From Phorcus lineatus (taxonomy: Eukaryota; Mollusca; Gastropoda; Trochida; Trochidae): 64,000 nucleotides of DNA. Of the stretch, positions 25,987 through 37,400 are shown in pieces. Position numbers and translations under genes: made by a program. A model generated the notes under the pieces. The model was not told where the DNA came from. It searched no databases and saw only the letters and a program-made list of their open reading frames with translations. Numbering within the stretch: the first letter of the stretch is position 1; the number at the start of each line of letters is the position of its first letter. The DNA lies in the NCBI GenBank assembly GCA_921293015.1, contig OV121090.1, positions 2,418,001 to 2,482,000 on the forward strand, written 5' to 3'.

Positions 25987-27525
25987 ATGATCAGTAGAAT
26001 TCGACTTCGCGGCCAAGGCCCGAGTCCAAAGAGGATAAGCCTATGGAAAAATCAAAGGGGTCAAAGACAAATAAGACATATCTTACTGTGTGATGCTCAA
26101 AGGCATATAAATGATTATTTCGGACATCAACAGTTAAGGTGGTTTGCATTGAGAAGCTTCCGTGGCCCAGACCCTGTCAAGTTTCCACGCTTGACACCTC
26201 AACATGTGACAGCCATTTTGCAAGCAAACGAAACGTCAGTAGAGGAATCTGGGGGGCCAATTAAGGGTTTTGAAACCAACCAGTTACAGTCTAACAACCC
26301 TATTGAAGATCGCCGTGCAGAGGCCAAGTTTTTGTCTTGTCCAGGCCGATATGGTCCAGGGAGTCGATACCTTTTCGGGATATTTGACGGTCATGCAGGG
26401 AATTCCTGTGCTCAGTCTGTGAGTGAAAGACTCTTCAGCTACATAGCTGTCACTTTGTCTTCACCAGAGGTTCTCAAACGTATAAAAGACAACGATATCA
26501 ATATCGATGAAGAAGTATTTCTTCGATATACCAGTGGAATTGATTACAAGAATTCTGGACTTGCTGAAATTCAGCAGAGAAGTCTAGCTAAGTTTGCAAG
26601 TGAAACTCTAGCAATTCCAAGTGAGGATGATTCTCTGATTGACCAGTTGACCTTCGCGTTTCTGCGTTTAGATCAGGACATCTGCACTGAAGGGTTGCCC
26701 GACAGTAGTTCCTCGTTGAACTACCACAGCTTGCAATCTGCTTTCTCAGGGGCGGTAGGATGTGTTGCTTTTATAGACGGTGTGGATCTTTATATTGCCA
26801 ATGTGGGAGATGCCCAGGCTGTGCTTGGTGTGAACACTCATGAAAACTCTTGGGAAGCCGTTAATCTATCGCTTCTACACAATGCAGAGAATGAATCTGA
26901 AGTGAAGAGACTTCTACGGCACCACCCAAACGAATCTGCCAATGTTCTGAAAAACGGACGTCTATTCGGTGACCTTGCACCTCTACGTGCATTTGGTGAT
27001 GTGAGGTACAAATGGGCTGCCAAGGATCTGAAACACATCGCCAAAACAGTTCGCTCTCCTAACTCTGTGATCAGTATCTATGGCAACCGGCTTATTCCAA
27101 GAAATTACAACACACCTCCTTATTTGATTGCAGAGCCAGAGATAATGCATCATCGACTCACACCTCGAGATAAGTTTCTTGTTCTTGCATCAGATGGATT
27201 ATGGGACAATATCTCTCCAGAGAAAGTTGTGCAATTGATTGCTGGGCATCTGGACGGACGTCAAGTCCTTGTCAACTTTCACCCACCAATCGGATCCAAC
27301 TTGAAGGACATCAATGAAATGCTGAAACGAAGAAAAACTAGCCTGGCCAACATCACTGTTGATTCAAATGTATCAACTCATTTGATTCGAAACTGCTTGG
27401 GCCCTGAACATGGAGAACTATCAGCGCAACTGACGCTACCAGACAGTATTGTTAGATTCTATCGAGACGACATCTCTGTAACTGTGGTGTATTTTGATAC
27501 AGACTACATTATTGATAAGACTTGA
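25987..27525 (+). CDS. PDP1: [Pyruvate dehydrogenase] phosphatase, mitochondrial (PDP1/2-like), intronless
   Basis: PP2C-family Mg/Mn-dependent phosphatase that removes the inhibitory phosphates from the E1 subunit of pyruvate dehydrogenase in the mitochondrial matrix. The 512 codons form one exon (human PDP1 537 aa, whose coding part is also one exon). Visible: Arg/Lys-rich, acid-poor first 60 residues (import sequence); FPRLTPQHVTAILQANE; IEDRR (106-110); metal site FGIFDGHAG (130-138); LYIANVGDAQAVLG (about 267-280); PLRAFGDVRYKW; FLVLASDGLWD (about 397-407); YRDDISVTVVYF (about 493-504). All metal-binding Asp are present. TTCCCTTAG lies eight bases before the ATG, so a 5' UTR intron may end there. 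PDP1 versus PDP2 cannot be settled; a single invertebrate orthologue is likely. Confidence 0.95.
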   Translation: MISRIRLRGQGPSPKRISLWKNQRGQRQIRHILLCDAQRHINDYFGHQQLRWFALRSFRGPDPVKFPRLTPQHVTAILQANETSVEESGGPIKGFETNQLQSNNPIEDRRAEAKFLSCPGRYGPGSRYLFGIFDGHAGNSCAQSVSERLFSYIAVTLSSPEVLKRIKDNDINIDEEVFLRYTSGIDYKNSGLAEIQQRSLAKFASETLAIPSEDDSLIDQLTFAFLRLDQDICTEGLPDSSSSLNYHSLQSAFSGAVGCVAFIDGVDLYIANVGDAQAVLGVNTHENSWEAVNLSLLHNAENESEVKRLLRHHPNESANVLKNGRLFGDLAPLRAFGDVRYKWAAKDLKHIAKTVRSPNSVISIYGNRLIPRNYNTPPYLIAEPEIMHHRLTPRDKFLVLASDGLWDNISPEKVVQLIAGHLDGRQVLVNFHPPIGSNLKDINEMLKRRKTSLANITVDSNVSTHLIRNCLGPEHGELSAQLTLPDSIVRFYRDDISVTVVYFDTDYIIDKT

Positions 27526-29951
27526 TTCATGTTGAATTTGAATTATAAAAACAAGGCTTTTCAACCTCGTGGAGGATTTTGTTTTTGTGTGTTAAATAGT
27601 GTCACATTAATGTATGTGCCTGTAAATTTGAGGTTGACAAACTCCAGGAATGTAATGAGCTTCAATCTCAGGTTACTTAGTGCAAATAGTGTACAGTTTT
27701 CCTGTAATCAGGACTAATAATAATCTTACTCATCAATTACCAGTTGGCATTCAGGGAGGTTAAATCTTTAAGGCACTAAAGCTCAAATTTTCAAACTCAA
27801 ATTAACTGTTTTTGAGCAAATGAGGACAAATGGACTCACATTATCTTTTAAAGATGAAAAAAAATTCTTAATATTCTTTGCAATTAACTTGCAGTCAATA
27901 ATGAAAAGTAACGTCAGAGGAAATTACGATGGGATATAAAAAATCGTAAGGGTTAGTTTTGAAACATTTGGGTAATATTGATTGTTGAAAACTGCTTATC
28001 TAGGAATTTGTGTACATTTTGAATATATCCTTTTCTCTCAAATGAAATCAAATTAAGGTATATCTGTCACTTCACAGATTTCTTATACACAGTCCAAACT
28101 TTGCTGTTATGGTGGCATCTGTGATATATATAGGAACAATAGAAAGGTACTTGCGTCTTGGTTTGTAAGTTTAAAAAAAAGACCACTTAGTCAAAATTGA
28201 TTTTTAAAACTTATCATTACAGACAAAAACACAGATAGGAATTGGTTTCAGGTCATACAACTAGAATATTTTAAATGTGACATGTGCATTAGTCTCTGGC
28301 CCTGTGTAAGGCGGTAAATGAATTTCATTAAAAACTTGTAATAGTTTAGCATTTGGCATACAGGGATGATTTGACTTGTAGCTGTGCAAAATACTGTTTG
28401 GCATGTATCAAAGTCTAATTAGATGTGATGAATACAAAAAAAGTTACCTAACTTGATTGTCAATACATGTTGAGGTGTTTCTAGGGCTAAATATTCTGTC
28501 AGATATGATTCCCTGTAGATGTCAAGCCTGAGCCAAGTGCTTCTCACTTTTACAAACCCTGAATTTGCAGAATGAAACTAGATTCCAACCGGCCAATCAG
28601 ATCTGTTAACGGCTTTTCCAAAGTGTTTGCATAATGTGAACAAGTTGAATGGGACTTAAATTAAGACTTGAATTAAGTGTCCTCAGAGTGTATTGGGGAT
28701 GTTTTGTCTGAAGAGAAACTGACAATGGGTAATTTTCCTTGAGAATGGAGTTGAACAAAAGTTCATCTCACAATAGTATTTAATCTTTCTAAGAATGTTT
28801 TCTGTTGAATATTTGATTTGATGATCATAAAGAATCTCAATTTAGTGTGTTTGACATTTTGATCAAACTAAACATCAAAATGTGTAATAATTGAAGCCAC
28901 ATGGGCTGGTTTTCAATGATGAATATTTTGTCGTGAATGCTTACATATTGACAAGAAAAACTGAGATATTTATTGTTCATAACATAAATTGTTGTTAGCA
29001 TTTTAGTTTATCGTTGTTACTCAATCCTACACATCATGTTTGGTGCTGAAATTAAGTTTGCTTATTTTCCTTCTCAGGTTTTTGCCCGTGATCTTCTTGA
29101 TGTGTTTGGATTTGAACAGTTCTGTTAATGTAGATGGCTTTGCAGTCATTTCAGTATTTGTTTGCCAAATTTGTTCAGTGAAATCAGGTGGTAAAACTTA
29201 ACTGAAAGTCCAGTTTTTACCATATGATCATAATTGTCATAATCAGCATTAATCAAATGTAAATGGTGGATTATATTATTTGAGATTAAGAAACCATTGC
29301 ATTTCTAGGTTATCATGTTATGAAGTAATGATCATGATTTTTGGCTTTATAACAAGCACCATATTTGTGTTTGACAGAAGAATTAAGCCTTTCTATACAT
29401 CAAATAAATGGTGGTTCCACGTGTTCTGCTTGTCAAATGTCCATTCTGAATCATTTAGTCTCCCTAAGGAAAACATCTCATGAATCTGTGTAATTAATAA
29501 CAGTGTTGCTATTGAAACATGGTTGGCTTTCTTTCAAAATTCTGGTCCAAGAAATGCCAACTAGGTTTCAGTAAATTGCCAAGGAGAACCGTTCTTAGTG
29601 TTAGACAACAGCTGACAACAGGTTCCACTGTAATGACTAACACTGTGTTGTGTTAGGCTTTCTTCCAGCAAAACTACTCAAACAAGTTTTATTTTAAGTC
29701 AGGTCAAATCATCAGCATGAACAATACTGATAAGGTCACTGGCAGGTGAATGGAAGACCTGGCATCACTTTTGTTATAATCGTAACATTTTGGTTGTTTA
29801 GAAACATACAATTTAACACACTAAATTTGTAACCTACTCTTTTTGTTTGTATTGTATTGATGCAGCTAATTCAAATCCATATTAATAGCCTGGATCTGAG
29901 CATATTTTAGTTGTGATTACTGCACTTAACCGAGCGATACTGATTAAAGTG
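27526..29951. other. PDP1 downstream region, no gene seen
   Basis: AT-rich sequence, probably partly the PDP1 3' UTR. An AATAAA near 29402 is one possible polyadenylation signal. No repeat family or RNA gene was recognised. Confidence 0.45.
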
Positions 29952-30270
29952 GGGGCGGGATAGCGCAGTGGTTAACGCGTTCGGCTTTGGATCAGGAGGT
30001 CCGTGGTTCGAATCCTGCCAGGGGCTCGGCAACTTTGTCTGCAGTAGAGAACTGTTCTACACGCAGTCTGGTTTGGGTGCAATGCTACACTGAATTTCGG
30101 TGCAGTACCACCCATGGTTTGCTAGTTCCAGCCGATGCTCGCAGGTTTCACCGCAATGCATAGCCACATTGGTGTTGCTGGCTTTCTCCCTGCAATAATA
30201 CTAGCAGCCGCGATATAAGTGAAATAATCTTGAAAGCGGCGTTAAACACCAACTCACATCACCTCACCTA
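29952..30270 (+). mobile_element. tRNA-derived SINE, nearly complete
   Basis: The 5' end is tRNA-like, with RNA polymerase III box A (TAGCGCAGTGG, near 29961) and a perfect box B (GGTTCGAATCC, about 30005-30015). A body follows (CAACTTTGTCTGCAGTAGAG, AATTTCGGTGCAGTACC). The tail is GCGTTAAACACCAACTCAC followed by CACCTCAC-type repeats. Partial copies lie at 17685-18245 and 47690-47953. It directly abuts the inverted-repeat element that follows. Confidence 0.85.
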
Positions 30271-30835
30271 CTGATTAGAGTAATAGTATCAATTTTGTAA
30301 GGCAACTTAATTCTTCACGAGCCAAAAACTAATCACTTACACCAATATTTCCTGTTGCGTCTGCAAAGATTTTCATGTTTATGCCCGTTATAAAGTTAAG
30401 GATGACGCTGCTTATTGGCGTATGCTGTTTAAGATTGATGAGGTATCGAATCAAGTACAATCCCATCGCGAGTAGGAAATACCGGAAATCTAGTAATTGC
30501 AGCGACGATACTTATGACAGACGCATTCTTCATTGAGTTTACCACCTTTTTGTTATTTCTGTATTTGAAAAAAGGTAAACTATTGGCTATTTTCATTGGA
30601 TATTCAGCTAGGAAATTTCATGTGTTCTACGTCATGGCTTTAGCGACTGGTGGTAAGGACTAACGCTCACCAAAGACATAGGGTAGGGTGTTTTGAACTT
30701 CATTAATGAGGGCTTGAATGCACCCAGATTTCTGAAAATTGTTGCCAACGTCAGGGAAAAGATTTCTGTTAGTGATGAACTATTTGTTCGGGGTGCATTA
30801 CAATTTGCCTTGCAAAAATGAGACTATGATTTTAA
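30271..30835 (+). mobile_element. TTAA-type element, copy A of the 45197 family
   Basis: About 560 bp matching the reverse complement of 45197-45771 along its length (for example GCTTATTGGCGTATGC and TTTACCACCTTTTTGTTATT). The right end keeps TGAGACTATGATTTTAA; the left end is decayed. Confidence 0.75.
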
Positions 30836-31785
30836 CTGTTATGTAGCCAAACAATACATGGGACAAACTAACCCATAGAAGATTGACCACAGCGATCCAA
30901 GGGTTAAAAAATATCTGAAGGCTAAGAAAAACAGTCTTAACGCCAGTGTTAGGAATGCAAGAGCCAAAATAAGTATTACGAAATGAAAACTATCAATTTG
31001 TGTATTGCAAAAGAAATGTTGTTTTGATGACAGAATTAGCAGCAGGCATGAAGCAATGAAATAAATTTCTTTAAGTCTCCCCTTCGCCTCATTGGAATGT
31101 GTTTTTTCAGAAAGATTTCTCTCGCCGATCTCGTGATTTAGAGGAAATAATCCGAACCAAAGCTGAACAATAGGATCAGGATTAGTTTCTCATATTGTTT
31201 GTTTTTCTGTATAAATAAATGTCTAAATATTTACATGTATCAAAGAATTATGATTGTCTGTATTTATTCAAATATAAGGTTTTTCTGAAGAAAATTTGAT
31301 GTGTAAATCAATTTTAACTATTTTTTTCATGATTTGTGACAGAAATGGTTAATTAGGTCATCAATCATGACAAGCAAAAACTATGAAAACAATTGTGAGA
31401 AAAATTAGATCTTGCATTTCGGTCCATCATTTGAAAATTCCGTAGGATATCATGAATGAATCTAGAATGTGAGGTAGATTTTTGATTGTTGTGGTTTGGA
31501 ATAAAAAAAAATCTGTTCACACCTTCAAGTTTCAAGGAATGTTATCAGGTTTTCTTTCCAAAGATCAAATATTTGGAATATATTTATTCATTCTTATCTG
31601 TTGGAGTAGCAAAAACCTTTCCTGTATTTGAATATACATTATGCTTTCTAAATAAAATGCTATTCACATTTAATCAACGTAGATGTGGTAAATGTTTGAA
31701 ACCCTGTTTTAAGAACTTTAGGATTTCCAAGGTGATATACAAAAAGGAATGAAGGCCGAAACATGTGAACAAGGCAGTGCAATCT

Positions 31786-31935
31786 TGATATTGCCGACTC
31801 TCATGTCAAGCGCTGCTATTGGTTGACTATTTTTTGATAGTTCAAAGGTCATAGGTCACAGCTTGTAGCCTTCATTTGGGTTTTATATCGGGGTATGTGA
31901 AGGGATAAAGAGTGCATACATTTTACCCCGAGACA
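31786..31935. mobile_element. Relative of the 49065-49218 palindromic element
   Basis: Shares GCTATTGGTTG-type and GGTCATAGGTCA-type blocks and the end GCATACATTTTACCCCGAGACAGGATG (split here: GCATACATTTTACC, then CCGAGACAGGATG) with the element at 49065-49218. The left boundary is decayed. Confidence 0.45.
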
Positions 31936-32773
31936 GGATGATTTGAAATAAGACTAGTATCATACAGATAAAATATTTGTTAGGCTACCGACATATGCTT
32001 CCTGTATGTACGCTTACATAGCTTATAACAGACCCAATAGATATCAGTCACTTGTCTGGCCAATACACTGCTTTAACAAATCAAGCATATCCATTTATGA
32101 CATTTTTACCCAAGATCGTCTTTATCACCAGTACAGTTTGTTTTAACTTTGAAACACAAATACAAATTGTATCAAAGCTTCAAAGATAAGATGAAAATAA
32201 AACAATCACCTTGTGAAATATGATATTGTTATACCTCAAAATGTTGTATATTAATAAGATAGGTATTGCTTAGCATCCTGAGTAAGATACCACATCAGAA
32301 CGAAACAGTTCTAACTAAAATACACTGGTAACTGGTGTGGCACCAAGGGTACTATAACCTTGAAGCTAATTTCTAACTGACATCCGATTCACATCTTTTA
32401 TCTTTAAAATATATTTTGTGAGGTATCATTATTCCCCCGCAATTAACAGAAAAAAATTACTTCTTTGTTCTTAGAGGCTATGTTGCAATACTGATTATTG
32501 TATCATTATCAAGCCTAGATGGACAATACAAGAATCTGTATTGAAACGTCGCCTTTTAAGAATGCACTTGTCATCCATAAAAGTTTTGTTCCTGTTCAAC
32601 TTTCAAGTTAATAATAATGCCACTCAAGTTTTTACCCGTCGTGAAGTTGGAAGGGGGATAAAGGTACGGGCTCCAACTGTCCATCTGAATTTAAGGGACA
32701 ACTTTTCTCGGCGACCATTCAAGAACATTCAAGACCAGAACTTAAAACATCTTTCGAGATTAAACCTTGTCAT

Positions 32774-32866
32774 CATCTTCCTACACAAAGCTTAACTATC
32801 GCCAGTCTTGAACTGTCCAAGTTACAGTTCGCGACTGGCGATAGGTAAGCTTTGCGTAGGAAGATG
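32774..32866. repeat. Long hairpin: 43-bp arms, 7-base loop
   Basis: The left arm (32774-32816) and right arm (32824-32866) are complementary at about 39 of 43 positions, separated by CCAAGTT. Transcription of either strand would give a stable stem resembling a microRNA precursor in size. A small palindromic transposon relic is equally possible. No second copy was seen in the window. Confidence 0.7.
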
Positions 32867-34455
32867 CCCTGTCATGGACTTATGGTAGGTTTTCGCACCT
32901 AGTCGCAGAGCTTTGTCAATGAGTCAAGCCACTTTGGTGGTTATTGTTAAGAAGATCAGGCCTGCGTTTAGCAACAAGGAATTTCCTGGGATGTTTGAGA
33001 GCGTTCAATGTTGAAAGGATACCTGCCGCAAACAACGAGTTACTGAACGCAGGCAAGTCATTCACTTCCAGTAGATTTAAGGTTAAATTTTGAAATGACT
33101 GTCTTCTTGTTTGGAACTGCCAAGGACCCGACTCTGTAACCCTGTGCTGTAAAATGCAATTAGTTCACACACAAGATTTTGTACTAACTTTGGTTTGCTA
33201 TGTACACTGATAAGGAGACTCTTCACCATGATGTAGCTCTACATTCGTAGTGCTTGGGGTTTTTTTTGCAAAATGTTTACCAACTATAAGACATGGGGAA
33301 TCTTCACGACAGCAGAGGAATTTAAGTGAGTTATTGTTCAATGCAGCTTGGGCAATATTTCAGCCATTTGGTGCATGCAGAGGATCTTAAGAATAATCAA
33401 CAAGATGCAAGGAATTACGGCTTATCTGTCCCGAGTGGATTGTTGTGATAAATTTTGAGCATTAGCATAATTTGGAGCTTCCAGTTGGCTATTCCTTATC
33501 TTACCAGAGTCACATTTAAGAAAATTTACATTACTACAATTAACTTGTAACTAACTTCAAAATAAAAAAACAATGTCTGTTTTGAAGTCTCGTTGACAAA
33601 TGAATGACAGATCTGGATCTAGTAGTTCTGGGAGCCAATCAGACCATGATATAATCATATACTTAGGACTAATTTCCATGATCATAATGTAAACTTAAAA
33701 AACCTGGCATATTTGTGCCTGCTTGGATAAGAAAACCTCTTAATAAGTGTGGCCAGAAGTAGGACAGTTCTTATAGTAATATACTCATACTTCTTTTGCT
33801 TTATTAATAACTCAACACCGAGGTCTGGTAATCGTTGTTCCACATTTCAGGAGCATTTCCCTCGCCATTTTATAAGAACGACACAAGAAAATTGTCGGAT
33901 TAATTCTATTATTTATTATTTACAGTAAAAGAAGGGGAGTGTTGCTGTACAAATACTACATGGTTAAAGACAGGGTCAACTTATATTTACACTGTACAAG
34001 TCATGAAACAACTGTGGATGAAACAACTCAGTGGTTTAAAATCGATGAAAATTTACCCATGATACATAAATAAAATAAACAAATGTCTGTAAAAATGCCT
34101 GATGCCCAAAAGCACATCAAGTAAGATGCAAATACCTGTACTAAAATCTGAATGTTTGGATGGATGATGACAGTTCAGGGAGAGGCAAATGATTGATGCA
34201 CCATCACATGAATTCCGTATCTACTATCAAATGGACAAATTTCAATGAGTTTTGGCATGTAGCAAGATGCTTATCTTAACACACTGAGCAACATATGATG
34301 ACACTTTACAAGACAATCTGTCAACTTTCAACAAGAACAATAATTGTCAAATTGCAATTTTATAAAAATCAAATTAACTACTCCACTGAAGATAGTGTAA
34401 TTCCCTGAACAAATCGACATAAACAAAGCTGCTCATTTTTGAGTTGAGGGTGAAC

Positions 34456-37400
34456 TCATCGAATAACCTGGGACGGAACTCCCGTCATGAAGCCCGTGAA
34501 GCCAGCATTCTGAAGGGCCTGTGATGAAGGCATTAACAGATGGTTGGTACGGACAGCATCAGAAAACAAAGCGTGGTAGTTGGGCAGGGGGACATACGCT
34601 GCTGTGATCACTCGGCCTGCAATAGACAAGAACAGGCTGGCATTACTTCTCTGGGGCTGTTTGTACAACCAAAATGATAACTCTTTCAAGATCTTTTCAT
34701 CATAAATTTGCAAATGAGGTGGGATGACTTAGGTACGAGGTAGGATTCATACCAATGGATCTATCACTACCACGAAAGCAAATTCATGTATACATTCATT
34801 ATAACTATTTGAAACCAACCTCCAACTTGTATTCTATTCCTTTCAAAATGACAGAGCACAAACATGGATTAAACATTGTCCAATAACAGACTCATCTCTC
34901 ATTCAAACATATTCTTAGTAAGATTTTCTTTATCTGAGGTCAATCAATTTATAATTACAAGTCATACAGCAACAACCATTACCTGCGAAAAATCTTCCAT
35001 GTAGAGCATTGACTGATGCAACTGCTGCTGCGATGCTCGGACACTTGACGTACACATTGCCTTGGGGGGAAGCCTTGTCAACATAGATGTGGAGGACTCC
35101 CCCGTGTTTGCTGCACTCCTCAATCACATCATCACGGATCTCCTGGTCCCAGGTTGTGCGTGTCTCCCTACAAGGTAAAGCAGTTACATTATCGTCATCT
35201 CATGTCAACAAGATTGAAGTTTCTGCTATTAAGAAATGAACTTTCCTATTTTCCTATATTTCTAAATACATCTGTAATATACTTGGGGTTTTGGTGATTT
35301 GGATTAAAAAGTCAAATGAACAATTCTTTCCAACTGGTACCTTATATGTGCACAATTGTTGCCTATTAAATTTGTCTCATCATGGAGTCAACATGCATAA
35401 AATCACAGAACTTAGTCCGAATGTCAAGCTCATTTGGTAACTCTGATGAAAGACTTAAGTATTGAAAATACTATTGTTTAATTTGTAGTTCACATGTATA
35501 CAGAAATACGCTACTAGCAGAGTGGGCAAGACAAAACAAATCTAAAGAGTACTCACGTAGCAGGGTCAAACATGTTTGAGAGCATGAAGCACTGGGTAGC
35601 GATGGGTGGGGCAGCTCCTGCTGCTGGTGCTGCCGCTGGTGCAGGAGGGGCAGCGGAGGGGTGTCCCGGGGAGGTGGGTACTGGGGGAGGCAGGGGGGCA
35701 CCTGGCGGGGCAGTGCCAGCCTGGTTCAGTGCATTGGCTGCATACTGTGGGATCTGGAACCCTGTACCTGAAGCATACATGCTTGCTTTTACTTAAATGT
35801 ATCAATATATCAGTTGAAGATGCAAGTTAGGTTGTTTTACGGTTGTCCTCTAAATTCTGATTCAAGTTAATTTTAGCCTGTCGAATGTGAAGATAAAAAG
35901 ATCCCCCCATCCTCCAATAGAAGTAAACAAATAAAACAGTATACATTTTCCTCATATATCAAATCTATTTTACGACAAAAATTTCAAAACTTTGATTAGA
36001 AGAATAGAGTTACAGCGTGAGCACTTTTCAACAAACATTATATTTTCATAATGACATCATGGCTGTGTTAACTACAACATACCTTCAGCTAGTTTGGCCA
36101 TTAGCTGTAGTCTGCCGGTCGCCCCAAGATCAATGCCAGCTCGGTCCATTTCATCACTATCAAGTATGGATGCTCCCTGACTCTCTGCGGTCCTCTCAGT
36201 CACATGTCCAACCTTCATAGGCCGACCCGCCAACTCAAAACCATTCAGCTGCTCCAAAGCTTTCTTGGCATCTTCTGAATCTGTAAACTAGATAGGAACA
36301 CAAACCATTCAACAGTTCTTTACTACATCAAGTCTTTTCACAAATACACATTAGTTATTGAAAACAGCAGTATGTTTGAATAAAATCATGGATCATTCAG
36401 TTTCAAATTTAGTAAAAACAAGTTTTTTCCCTGATATTTATGTAAGAATCAATTTCATGCAAGAATTACTGTTGCAAGAAATTACGCAGTTTTATAAACT
36501 ATATGCCTTATCTACAAAGACCACTTACCGATATGAAGCCATAACCTTGTGATCTTGATGTTTCATGATCTCTGATAAGTTTAATGTCATCGATCTGAAA
36601 AGACATACATTTACTGTATTTCTACAAGTTACTATAACATTGTACATGAAGTTAATGTCTTATTTGTTAATCAAAATAAGACCATATTGCATTTGAACAA
36701 ATAACTATTGGTGATCAATTAAAGAAAAAAAATTCATTGGTGCATTGCTTTACTGAATTTGATAACATTTCAATTGAATACTTACATTATATTATGTAAA
36801 ATTAAGTTGCAATTTTGGTCTTTGTTGGTAGATTTAGGTTTTGAACAAAGTAATTGATTGAATTCTTCAGTCTAATTTGTCTTCAAACTATTTGTTCACA
36901 GGTTATCTCTCTTCCCGTTTAGTATGTATACAGGTTATCTGTTTTTTTATTTAACAAAGGGGAATTTCCCTTTCAGCTACAATAAACTCAGTACACCACA
37001 GCGACACCTACCTCTCCGAACGGTGCAAATATCCCCCTCAACATTTCTTCTGTAATGTTGAAGTGCAGTGAGCCCACGTACAGTCTCATAGGTCCTGTGT
37101 TTCCCTTCTGCAATAGACTGGTACTGCTTGCAGTTCGGTTTTTCTCTGCCTGTGAACTCTGAACAATGATCGGCACACCCAACAATTTCTGCCCATCAAG
37201 ACCCATCGCCAGTGGAACAGAATCCGTTTCTGCAAATTCAACATATGCAATGCCTTTCGATCTGCGAGTCTTGTTGTCAGTGATAAGACGAACATCGCGA
37301 ACCTGAAAATATAATGAAATATAAAATTAAACATGAATTTGGACTTTACTACATTTACATGATATTGTCAGAAAAATATAACTATTCAATTGACAATGAC

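Larger units (their letters stand above)
30836..34455. other. Intergenic region between PDP1 and RBM39
   Basis: AT-rich, no supported gene. It holds a fragment related to the 49065-49218 palindrome (about 31786-31935), the hairpin at 32774-32866, and near its right end the probable RBM39 3' UTR. A TTTATT at about 33914 would read AATAAA for RBM39. Confidence 0.45.

Noticed and set aside
29952..30024. Genuine tRNA gene
   Set aside because: Boxes A and B are good, but the cloverleaf is imperfect and the sequence continues into a SINE body seen elsewhere in the window.
35572..35830. Gly/Ala-rich plus-strand frames
   Set aside because: Antisense of the Pro/Ala-rich RBM39 linker exon; low complexity only.
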